This document shows, piece after piece, positions 1-7,964 of a stretch of 12,753 bases of DNA. This stretch comes from Basidiobolus heterosporus B8920 (lineage: Eukaryota > Basidiobolomycota > Basidiobolomycetes > Basidiobolales > Basidiobolaceae). The DNA lies in contig JNET01028501.1 of the NCBI GenBank assembly GCA_000697455.1, forward strand, positions 1 to 12,753. Direction: 5' to 3'. Position numbers and translations under genes: made by a program. Below the pieces are notes generated by a model that worked only from the letters and a program-made list of their open reading frames with translations, did not search any database and was not told the DNA's origin. The stretch's first letter is position 1; the number at the start of each line of letters is the position of its first letter.

Positions 1-3000
1 GTATTCAACTTGAAGTCAGCATCGTAGCCTCTCAAACGATGAAGAGGATTACCACCTTGTAACCTCATGTCTATGTTGCTATTACCGTTCCAATCCCTAG
101 AGTCTCCCTTTTCTGACATATCCATCGAGGTTGGAGGCGAAGATACTCGCGCAGACATAATAGCTGGATCTTCAAAATTAACTCGAGGATCTGTGAACTG
201 TTAGCTACCTGAAATACATCAAACTGTAGAGGCACGATCTAAATCAACTTACCTCTAAAGTGGTCACCTTCACCCATGCCAGCGGCTGCATTTCGTTTCT
301 CAGCAGCTGCTCTCAGAAAGTTACTAAAGAAATCAGTTGGTTCGGAAGCAAACCGTGAATTATATTGGCCCAAACCGGGATGTTGGCGTAGGTTACGATC
401 AAACATTTCCATTCCGTAGGGTTGTGTGCCATTTTGGTAGGGTAGGTTGGAGTTTTGGCGCAAATTGCCGGTTGGAGAGCGCTCAAGATCAGGAATCCTT
501 CCGGCGTATGAGGGAAAGTTGGTATCTAGTCGGTCATCAAAGCCGTATCCACTCATAGGATTCAATGCCCTTCCACTGTATCCGGAAGCGTATCCAGGAG
601 GAGGAGCCATTCCCGGCGGCATGTTTCTAATGGGAGATTGTGCAGAAAATTGTAAAGGATTTTGTGAGGAAAATGGCGACGCTAAATGCTGGTGGCCTCC
701 CCACTCTTGACCCGCAATGCCCAATCCTCTTCCATCATCTCTATGGAGCATGGCCCTTTGGGATATCTCTTCTTTGAATTGGCCACCAAAGCTACTATTA
801 TGAGTAGAAAGCATTGCACGAGCATTATCCTGTTCAGGTGCATGGCTAGTTGCGTTACGTCCGAAAGGATCAAATAGGCCACTGGACTGAGGGCTAATGT
901 GATTCATGGAGGAGACTCTAGATTGGGCGGCTGGTCCAAAATCATCCTCTTCATTTAGGGCGAAACCAAATCTTGAGTATAGCTTTGGTCTTGAGTTCTG
1001 TACAGGCTGAGCGCTGTTACTCTCAGGATTTTCTTTCTGGGAGAGGTCGTCTACAGCAAATGAATTGAATGGTCGATTGAAATTAGCCCCCGACTGAATA
1101 CTATATGGATTCTGGAGATGCATATTCTGCATGGAAGAAAGCAACGAGTCTTGGTTATGCATTTCACTCTTGCCATCGCTGCCGAAAGGATCAAAACCTC
1201 CTTTATAGGTATTAGTAGATAGCGAGATTGGATTGAAGGGAAATGTTTCCATTAAACCCGGAGGTAATGAAACATTGGCTCGGGATTGCTGTTGATAGAA
1301 AGCAGATCGTTCTCTTTCGAGTTCCGCCATGACCTCTTGATGGAGGCGCTGCTCATCAATTATGCTTTGTTCAGTTTGCTGTGTTGTCTCCGAGTCCTGT
1401 GTCTGCTCCTTGATATCCTCACCTTCCTCCGTGGTTTTTGACTCTAAGGCGGTGGATGCAGCTGTAGTATCTTGTAAGCTAGTGGGTTTAGGATCTTCCT
1501 TCTTCGGCTGACTGGATGCTTCTTGCGTGACACTTTCAGGAGAGCTGGATGAAGTAGAGGTATCAACCCCGCTTGTAGCTTTCGATTCAGTACCAACTGC
1601 TTGCCTCTCGGGTAATCCAGACCCTTTAGACCTCCTGTTATCGGTATCCCCATCGTCTGAATTCGCTCCAGATTTTTGGCCCGACTGACTTTTCTTTGAC
1701 AGCGAAATAACTTTCGCCTTGGGTCTTGCCGCAGCAGGCGGTGGCGGGAACTGATCTAGGCTCAATAGCGGTGATTTCACTGTTGATAACTTCGATTTGC
1801 TAGTCACTAGTTTGGCCCAGGAAGCAGTTGCTGGGAGTGCAGATCCTATTGAAATGGGAATGAATTAGTGTATTCTTTGAGCAAGCTAACTGGCTGATTG
1901 TATCCGTACCCTCGTTGTCTCCATCACTCGATTTGCTTTCGGATTTATAGACAGCTACCGGGGTTTCGGGGCTTTGTGGAGATGAATGAGAATGATCAAG
2001 TGAAGAGGATTCGGTGAATTGGGTATGAGTCCCAAGTATTTGTGGCTTTGGTGAAGAATGCTCTAGTTGTGCGTGATGATCTTTGAGGTTGTGTCGCCTA
2101 AATAATAGAACAAACAAACGATGAGTAAGTGCGCACATCATTCAGCTGAATTTAACATTAGACCAAATATACCCACCCACTAGCTAAATCCTCCCTTGTG
2201 AAGGTATCCGCTTCTTCACCTGGCTCGTGTAGATACATGCAATTCGGATTTTGGCATGGCATATTCCGTAGATAGTAAGTACAGTATTTTGTGGTTCCAT
2301 ATGTTGCTCTGTTGTAATGTCAAGCTTAGTACGGGTCGAGACTCTAGAAGATGACAAGTGACTACCTGAGGATTCTCCCATCTGACATGCTTCCGTCCAC
2401 AGCACTAATAGCCTTGGCAGAATCCTCGCGCCTAGCATATGTGATGTACACCCCGACCGTGGGCGTTTGGCCAGGGTGGGTACTTGTGGAGTTTTGGGCA
2501 TGCCGACGGTTAATTACTACTTTGGTGATTTTTCCATACTGTCCAAAATAATCAGAAGAGCGTAGTACCTAAGCAAGGTAACAATTCAAAATGCTTGTAA
2601 GAGGATATTCGGTGAGAAAATAGAACCTTTTAAAAGCATTTACCTCTTCTGTTACTTTGGCAGTCAAACCGATAACGTAAATTAAATTTTTTTGTACAAC
2701 TCTGACATTGGCCAGATGTTTTCGACTCATGGACTCAATTTCTTTCTTTTCACGCTCCTTTGCTTTTTTCTCGGTTTTAATTCGAGAGAGTCTGGTTTTG
2801 AAAGAGAAAGTAAATAACGAAGCGGGGGATAAACGAAAGAGGACTGTGAGAACTTACTCATTAGAACTGATGGGGGTGAATTGAACATTTTCATCCGAAT
2901 ATGGTCTCCGACAAGCTGGACATTTTCCGTTTAGCTCTTCCTTGATATGGTGCCAGCAGAAACGGCAGATCTATTCAGAAGTATACAGGGGACACTATTT

Positions 3001-3133
3001 AGACTTAAACTCAACAACATCCAATTGCTATGGCTCTTACTTGATAACCACAAGGACAAGGTTTGAAATTACGCTCAGAAAAGTCTAATTCCTCCATACA
3101 AAGAGGACAATCATAATCTTCTAGGTCAGACAT
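1..3133 (-). CDS. NOT4: NOT4/MOT2, CCR4-NOT RING E3 ubiquitin ligase (C-terminus off the left edge)
   Basis: E3 ubiquitin ligase subunit of the CCR4-NOT complex, acting in mRNA turnover and co-translational quality control. I read eight exons on the minus strand: 3133-3041, 2970-2858, 2791-2644, 2568-2366, 2308-2177, 2097-1910, 1845-253 and 190-1; all junctions keep frame and give at least 886 residues. Domains in order: a C4C4 RING with Cys 9, 12, 26, 28, 33, 36, 48 and 51 (CPLCMEEL...PCPCGYQIC...CPACRRPY); a charged helical linker at about 70-95; an RRM at about 104-192 (LIYVIGL, GVYITYAR); and a CCCH zinc finger with C195, C204, C209 and H213 (NPNCMYLHEPGEEADTF). An ALPATASW motif follows at 295-302. 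The rest is a long disordered Ser/Gln/Asn-rich tail, mostly one 1.6-kb exon, ending in a FEDPAIMS segment after the last visible intron. The arrangement and the motifs are diagnostic of Not4; only the extreme C-terminus is missing. The donors GTAGTC (intron 4) and GTGGGT (intron 5) are non-consensus but are required by the protein frame. Confidence 0.95.
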
Positions 3134-3979
3134 GTTTCTTGGGGGTTTCTTACTAGGTTTCAAGCGAGTTATATCTAAGGGAAAGATGTTTTTGTTTCTA
3201 AGAAGACAATGTTTCCTATTAGATGAAAAACTCTCATTCAGATGACGCTATTGTCAAGTGAAAGAAAAGAAACTATTTCGTACCCAACTGTGTTGCGCTT
3301 AGATGTAAAATTGTATGTCTTCTAGACTAACAGAAGCCTAATTTTGTCAAGTATTGAGTTTCTCTTGTTCTACAGAAGAAACAACGATATATCACTTACA
3401 GGTTGTTCCAGTAAAGGAAAAAAAGAAAAAAGGTAGCGGTGTACTACTAACTGATCACCACACACATTAGAAACTGGATCAAATTAAAGGGAAAAAGGGT
3501 CAATTCTCTTGACTCTGGACATCCTTAATAATCCATCTTACTATTAAATACTATGTTTCAAGTGTTCAAGAATAGAACATATGTTTCAATCATGTGACCT
3601 TGAGCTGGCATTTACATGTGACACATACAAAATCCCTAGTTGTCCAGTTTAATAAATGCTGCAGAAGAAGATGCAGTTGCTTCTACTGGTGGTAACATCA
3701 ATCGAAACACACGACTTCTTGTTCCATTTCTCGTCCGAATTACAAGAGAGGATTAGGAGCACTCTTAGCTCTGAAACTCTCAATAGTATTCCAATATCTC
3801 TATAATTTATTACATCAAAAGCCCTATGCTGACCAGAATGTGAGCCACCTTCGATATGAATGCTCGACAGTTTCCTTCATAAGGCTAGCTACCTACTCCG
3901 TAGTTCGTGTACGTAGTTTAGGCTTTCTATACTAATGCCTGTGCTAAGTATGTGAAGAATATAGATACAATGTTTGCAA
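3134..3979. other. Intergenic region: NOT4 promoter side and 3' flank of the next gene
   Basis: This stretch lies between the NOT4 start codon and the stop codon of the DUF3245-like gene, both on the minus strand. It is AT-rich and includes an A/G run at about 3415-3432 (a pyrimidine run on the NOT4 strand), which may be a promoter element. I found no conserved protein, tRNA or repeat in it. Two small overlapping ORFs on opposite strands around 3636-3805 are discussed as a finding but not called as genes. Confidence 0.6.
3806..3811 (-). terminator. Possible poly(A) signal AATAAA for the DUF3245-like gene
   Basis: AATAAA reads on the minus strand about 170 bases downstream of the stop codon at 3980-3982. 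It is the clearest such hexamer in this flank, but short AT-rich signals are common by chance. Confidence 0.35.
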
Positions 3980-4533
3980 CTATTTCTTGCCCTTCTTCTT
4001 CTTTTTTGTTTGTCGTTCGTTAAGATACTGCGACAGAAAGTCTCCACCAGTAATGGCTTTCTTTGATTTTTTGTTGGTTCCGGTGGTAGCGGTTCTACTA
4101 TCTTCGTCCTCTGAATCGTCCCTTTCAATTTTTTTACTGGTTGACTCATCCTCCTCGCGTACTTTTACTGCTGTTAATTTACGCTTCATTTTACTTTCTA
4201 TCATAGATTTTCCAACGGCGTTTCCGGTACCTTGCGCATGGGAAAGGAATTTGGCTCCTAGACCGAGTCTTATTTGAATTCAACCCCCAATCGTTAGGAA
4301 AGAAACATTAACTTGAAGAGTATTTGTCATTACCTTGGTGCACGTCCTTTAAACGTATCAAGATTATCCGCTTCTTTCTCTTCGGTTTCTGACTCTTCTT
4401 CGGGTGGAAGCCATGAAGAGACCAAAGAACGAGCCATGTTTACGGATACATCGAGACGAGCCTTGAGTGTTTCAAGATCCGGGCCTTCCTCTTTTGACTC
4501 GCTCTTTACCGGTGAACTCTTTTCTTCTGTCAT
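3980..4533 (-). CDS. Small charged protein, probably DUF3245 family
   Basis: Two exons, 4533-4334 and 4268-3980, joined across a 65-base intron (donor GTAATG, acceptor AAATAAG) give 162 residues. The N-terminal half is acidic, with a helical stretch ending SLVSSWLP (37-44), then a second Glu-rich patch. The splice junction falls inside the motif GRAPRLGLGAKF (63-74). The C-terminal half is Lys/Glu-rich with KKSKKAITGGDFLSQYL and a very basic end, KKKKKGKK, that looks like a nuclear or nucleolar localisation signal. From memory, the SWLP box followed by a (P)xRLGLGAKF box is typical of the DUF3245 family of fungal and other eukaryotic proteins of unknown function; a profile search would settle this. 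It is divergently oriented to IND1, with 301 bases between the two start codons. Confidence 0.75.
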
Positions 4534-4834
4534 TTGTATAGATGGCTAGGTTAACTTTGATAACATGAATGCATTCATATTTAAAAATCAAAATAGATCG
4601 AACTTTTTTTCTTTTTCTAATCTTGCTGGAGGTAAGGTGTGAAGAATACCTCATTTGGTTTCGGAACATCCCATTCATGAATAAAATATCCAACCTTCGA
4701 TCGAAAAAATTCAATTAACTGTATCCTTGGAGTGACAGCGAAAAGTAGGTAATATATTGTGCTAGCCAAGCTTGGTTTCGAGTTGGTTCCCTTCCTCCTA
4801 GCCCTGCCGCTCTACATAAATAAACAGTAATACA
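4534..4834. promoter_or_regulatory. Divergent promoter between the DUF3245-like gene and IND1
   Basis: The two start codons face away from each other across 301 bases, so both promoters must lie here or overlap the first exons. The stretch holds a perfect 10-base palindrome TTCGATCGAA at 4696-4705 and an AT-rich TACATAAATAAACAG segment about 20 bases before the IND1 ATG. No TATA box can be assigned with confidence on the minus-strand side. I see no gene inside it. Confidence 0.55.
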
Positions 4835-6164
4835 ATGCTTGTTGGGTTATCCAGAAGAAGTCTGGCAAACTCATTTCCCCGCCTAGGGAATGCTCGCGGC
4901 TTCTCTTGTAACGCTAGCTTGCTCCATGAAAACCCCTTGGTAAGTAAAGGTTTCTTCCATTTCAGATACTATAGCTGTAGCTGGTATGTACTTTATTAAT
5001 TACCGACTAAGGGTCTTCCACGTACTGGACAACGTTTACCACCCACGATACCTCGAGCTCAGAAAGGGTTACCACAAAAAAGACCAATTCCCGGAGTGAA
5101 GCATATAATCGCTGTAGCTTCGGGTAAGGGTGGAGTCGGTAAATCTACGACAGCAGGTTGGCTAATTTTTCTATAAGAGAATATACTCTCCACCGAATAG
5201 TTTGACTGGTACTAAAGAACACATTTACCAGTAAATATTGCACTCGCCGCTTCAACTTTCCAGAAGAAAGTTGGTATATTGGATGCTGATATATTCGGCC
5301 CTTCGATACCAAAGCTTATGAATTTGAAGGGAGAGCCTGAACTCACAGAGCAAGGTAAACTACTTTACATGCTTTATAGCGGTAGAAAGAGTCATAAACA
5401 AGCATCTACATCTCTGTAGGTCGTCTACTACCGCTGACAAATTACGGGGTCAAAACCATGTCGATGGGATATCTAGTTAAGGAAGACAACCCGGTTGTTT
5501 GGAGAGGCTTGATGGTGATTATATTTAGAGAATCCACAGATCCAGTATATTTGTTGGTATTTACTCCTAATCCTAGGTTATGAAGGCTCTTCAGCAGTTG
5601 ATGTATGAAGTTGAATGGGGTCAGCTAGACCTGCTGGTAATTGATATGCCTCCAGGCACGGGTGATACACAACTTACAATATCGCAATTTCTGCCACTAT
5701 CTGGTAACTGATCTTTAGAACATATTCGTTCACCGTTCAGCATGGTAGTAACCGACTTCAATAGGTGCGGTTATTATATCCACTCCACAGGATATTGCAT
5801 TGATTGATGCGAGAAAAGGCGTCAACATGTTTAGAAAAGTAAACATTCCGGTGAGTTCGTTCCAGGCACTTAAAGATCTATCATTTCCACTAACGATTTC
5901 ATCCAGATCTTGGGGATGGTTCAAAATATGAGTATGTTTGTATGTCCCAATTGCAACCATCAAAGCCACATCTTCGGGCAGAACGGGGCCATAAAGACTG
6001 CAGAGGAGATGGGAATGTCAGTTCTAGGCGATATCCCACTTCACGCAGAGATTTGTGAGCTTTCTGACCAAGGTAAACCCATTACTGTTGCACGCCCGGA
6101 CAGTGTCTATGCCGATTGCTACAAACACATTGCCGAAAAGATTGTGAATCAAATATTTGTTTGA
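4835..6164 (+). CDS. IND1: IND1/NUBPL, mitochondrial Fe-S P-loop protein for complex I assembly
   Basis: A Mrp/NBP35-type P-loop ATPase that binds an Fe-S cluster and helps deliver clusters to respiratory complex I in the mitochondrial matrix. Seven exons, 4835-4939, 5012-5156, 5232-5354, 5420-5514, 5577-5703, 5765-5850 and 5907-6164, join in frame to 312 residues, close to the 319 of human NUBPL. Features: an N-terminal presequence rich in Arg and Ser with no acidic residue before position 32 ([18 protein letters not shown]); the deviant Walker [10 protein letters not shown] at 73-81; switch [10 protein letters not shown] at 100-108; Walker B region IDMPPGTGD at 178-186; and the Fe-S ligand pair C240-P-N-C243 followed by SHIFG. 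The blocks [17 protein letters not shown] and LGDIPLH match NUBPL rather than cytosolic NBP35/CFD1. Introns are 56-75 bases. A short AATAAA follows the stop. Its presence implies a complex I-containing respiratory chain. Confidence 0.95.
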
Positions 6165-6168
6165 GATT

Positions 6169-6174
6169 AATAAA
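6169..6174 (+). terminator. Possible poly(A) signal AATAAA for IND1
   Basis: AATAAA lies 5 bases past the IND1 stop codon. With the opposed signal at 6206-6211 it implies that the transcripts of IND1 and Rheb end within a few tens of bases of each other and may overlap. Confidence 0.45.
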
Positions 6175-6205
6175 TCCCCTGGTGTTCTTTCATTTCTATG
6201 TATAT

Positions 6206-6211
6206 TTTATT
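6206..6211 (-). terminator. Possible poly(A) signal AATAAA for the Rheb gene
   Basis: Minus-strand AATAAA about 80 bases downstream of the Rheb stop codon, in a T-rich plus-strand context. It is well placed for a fungal 3' UTR; the assignment rests on position and motif only. Confidence 0.45.
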
Positions 6212-6289
6212 GATTCATTTGAAGGTTTGGTTCTAAGATCAAGTGCCCTTGAGAAAACGAGTAGGTCTATGGGGAAATGGCTTGTGCAC

Positions 6290-7140
6290 TCATAAAATAA
6301 TACAGTCCTTCTTATCTTCAGGAGTAGGGTTGTTTGACTTCTCAACTTCTGCTATCATCAAGTCGAAAATTCGTCCTAAAGATGGCATTATTAGCCCCGC
6401 TATCTTCATCAGAAATCAAAATGAAGATAACTAACCGATATTCTCGTTATGTTTAGCAGAAGCTTCAGTGCATTGACACTGCCATTCGGCTGCAAGCTCT
6501 TTCTGCTCTTCAGTGGATATTTGCCTAAAAGTAGAGTTTGTAACAAGGTCATGATAAGTCGTGATGGTCTTCTTTAAACTACCTTTGCATATGTAGATCG
6601 CTCTTGTTGCCGACCACCACGATTGGTACCCACTCGGTTCCTGTGTAGTTCAGAATCTTTTCTCGAATGATCTTTATCATTTCGAAGCTAGATCTCGAAG
6701 TAATCGAGTACACCAATACATATCCGTGAATACCAATCGCGTGTTTGGAGTTGAGAATCGAGTATTCATCCTGCGATTACAGAAATTAGAATTGAATACC
6801 AAAAATAACTGGTTCAAGAGGAATCACATACTTGACCAGCAGTATCGATCACTTCGATGGTGAACTCTTGGCCTTTATATTTTAGCACTTTACTAAAGGT
6901 ATTTTCGATCGTGGGATAGTAAGAATCAACAAAGTGATTCTCGACAAATTGAATTGTCAAGGAGGATTTACCTACGTATGTATAAAAGAAGCAGGATTTA
7001 GTGGGCAAAATTCAAGCCGGAATAGCTCCTACTCTACTGCGAAATGAGCGAGTAGACAAGTGATGAACTGAATTGCTTTCCTTACCAACGGCTCGAAAAC
7101 CTAATACAGCAATTCTTCTGACTTTAGACGGACTACTCAT
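6290..7140 (-). CDS. RHB1: Rheb small GTPase, activator of TORC1
   Basis: A Ras-superfamily GTPase that, in its family, activates TORC1 and is switched off by the TSC complex. Five exons on the minus strand, 7140-7086, 6971-6832, 6770-6583, 6524-6436 and 6375-6290, give 185 residues (human Rheb 184). The G1 box GFRAVGKS (14-21) carries Arg16 where Ras has Gly12, a Rheb hallmark. The effector region SYYPTIENTF follows at about 34-43, then G3 DTAGQDEYS (61-69), G4 NKSD (120-123) and G5 ASAK (149-152). The C-terminus is CIIL, a CaaX prenylation box with Cys182. The first intron is the longest in the window (114 bases); the others are 58-61. A CCAAT box lies about 84 bases upstream of the ATG. 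The gene is convergent with IND1, 125 bases between stop codons. Confidence 0.96.
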
Positions 7141-7223
7141 GTTCTTTTGGCAGGTAGAAGTAAGCAAACCCAAAATTGGGAAATAAACTAGAAAAGTCCA
7201 TGATTTGGCAAGTCAAAATGATG

Positions 7224-7228
7224 ATTGG
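7224..7228 (-). promoter_or_regulatory. CCAAT box upstream of Rheb
   Basis: On the minus strand CCAACCAATCATCA reads about 84 bases before the Rheb start codon, a usual distance for a CCAAT-binding (HAP/NF-Y) site. Identification is by motif and position only. Confidence 0.4.
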
Positions 7229-7440
7229 TTGGTAGGAGTTGAACAATCACTAGGATTCACCCCAAGTGATTATGAGGAGTCAGCGGCGATGAAATGGAAT
7301 ATTTGTGGCGACGACACCAACGCCAACGATGATCAACCAGGCTCTTACATATGCATGACGAGATATAGGTGAATCATTACAGCCACGTATCCTCATGAGC
7401 TCTAGAAGGATCAGCAAGTAAGGGGACAAGTGGGATTGTG

Positions 7441-7560
7441 TGTGTGTTAGGGCGAGGACTAAGGTTAAAGGTTAGTGTAAAGTTAATGGCAATGGTGAGA
7501 GTAAGAGTAAGAGCAAGGACTAATGGCTAATGTTAAGGATTGGTTTGGTTAGAGGTTGAT
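7441..7560 (+). repeat. Degenerate G/T/A-rich, C-poor simple repeat tract
   Basis: By hand count this 120-base stretch holds 42 G and only 6 C. It consists of loosely repeated GGTTA, GTAAGA and AGGACTAA words (for example AAGGTTAAAGGTTAG and GAGTAAGAGTAAGAG), starts beside a TTAGGG and is followed by another at about 7578. It may be a decayed simple or telomere-like repeat; the units are too diverged to name a family. Confidence 0.55.
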
Positions 7561-7633
7561 TTGCGTTGTTTGCATCGTTAGGGTGAGAATGTATCCAGCC
7601 AAGTTAATTCCCACAGAGCATATTTATCATTCG

Positions 7634-7666
7634 TTCGGCCATTATTCGGCTATTGTTCGGCCATTG
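7634..7666 (+). repeat. Three tandem 11-base units, TTCGGCYATTR
   Basis: Units TTCGGCCATTA, TTCGGCTATTG and TTCGGCCATTG follow each other without gaps, differing at two positions. It lies about 300 bases upstream of the membrane protein start codon and could be a cluster of binding sites or a simple tandem duplication. Confidence 0.75.
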
Positions 7667-7761
7667 AAACGTAACTGAAAAACCGCTCAGAGATTGGTCA
7701 GGAGAATGTAATTTGTCAAATTATTGGTTGTGATCCAGTCAAGTGAGAGCAACTTGCTTAT

Positions 7762-7798
7762 ACTGATGATTGGGCAACTTTTGCTGTTGCTCATCAGT
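7762..7798. repeat. Bulged inverted repeat containing an ATTGG motif
   Basis: The arms ACTGATGA-(TTGG)-GCAAC at 7762-7778 and GTTGCTCATCAGT at 7786-7798 pair over 13 bases around a 7-base loop. The only interruption is a 4-base TTGG bulge that completes an ATTGG (reverse CCAAT) box in the left arm. It lies about 170 bases before the downstream ATG, so it could be promoter DNA or a transcribed hairpin. Confidence 0.6.
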
Positions 7799-7908
7799 GC
7801 AACGTGAATTCAAAGATAGAGCAACACTCGTATTTCCTTTTCCTACGTTAAATGACTGTCTTTTTCCTCGTGGACCCTGTCGTTGTGTTCAATTCAAATC
7901 CAATCCCT

Positions 7909-7916
7909 TATAAAAA
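7909..7916 (+). promoter_or_regulatory. TATA box (TATAAAAA) of the membrane protein gene
   Basis: TATAAAAA lies 56 bases before the ATG at 7965, which would leave a short leader of perhaps 20-30 bases. The start codon context CACCATGC is favourable. Confidence 0.55.
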
Positions 7917-7964
7917 TCCCTCCCCACGCCGATAAAAAAAATCTTGTTCATTTCTCTTTACACC

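Larger units (their letters stand above)
7141..7964. other. Long gene-free interval with repeats, between divergent Rheb and the membrane protein gene
   Basis: About 820 bases separate the two divergent start codons. I find no conserved coding segment. The interval contains a CCAAT box near Rheb, a short inverted repeat (AATCACT at 7245-7251 against AGTGATT at 7265-7271), a G-rich/C-poor stretch, an 11-base triple repeat, several ATTGG (reverse CCAAT) motifs around 7690-7775, a bulged inverted repeat and a TATA box, listed separately. Confidence 0.6.

Noticed and set aside
337-877. Three plus-strand ORFs of 63-87 codons opposite NOT4
   Set aside because: They are antisense shadows of the long NOT4 exon, whose minus-strand reading is supported by homology on both sides.
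4472-4714. Minus-strand ORF of 80 codons upstream of the DUF3245-like gene
   Set aside because: It runs through the promoter in a different frame from the supported first exon, and its composition is that of AT-rich non-coding DNA.
4760-4800. tRNA-like B box near GGTTTCGAGTTGG
   Set aside because: No matching A box, acceptor stem or anticodon arm could be built around it. No other tRNA candidate was found on either strand.
7447-7583. Interstitial telomere called from TTAGGG hexamers
   Set aside because: Only two isolated hexamers about 130 bases apart; no array. Kept only as a comment on the G-skewed tract.
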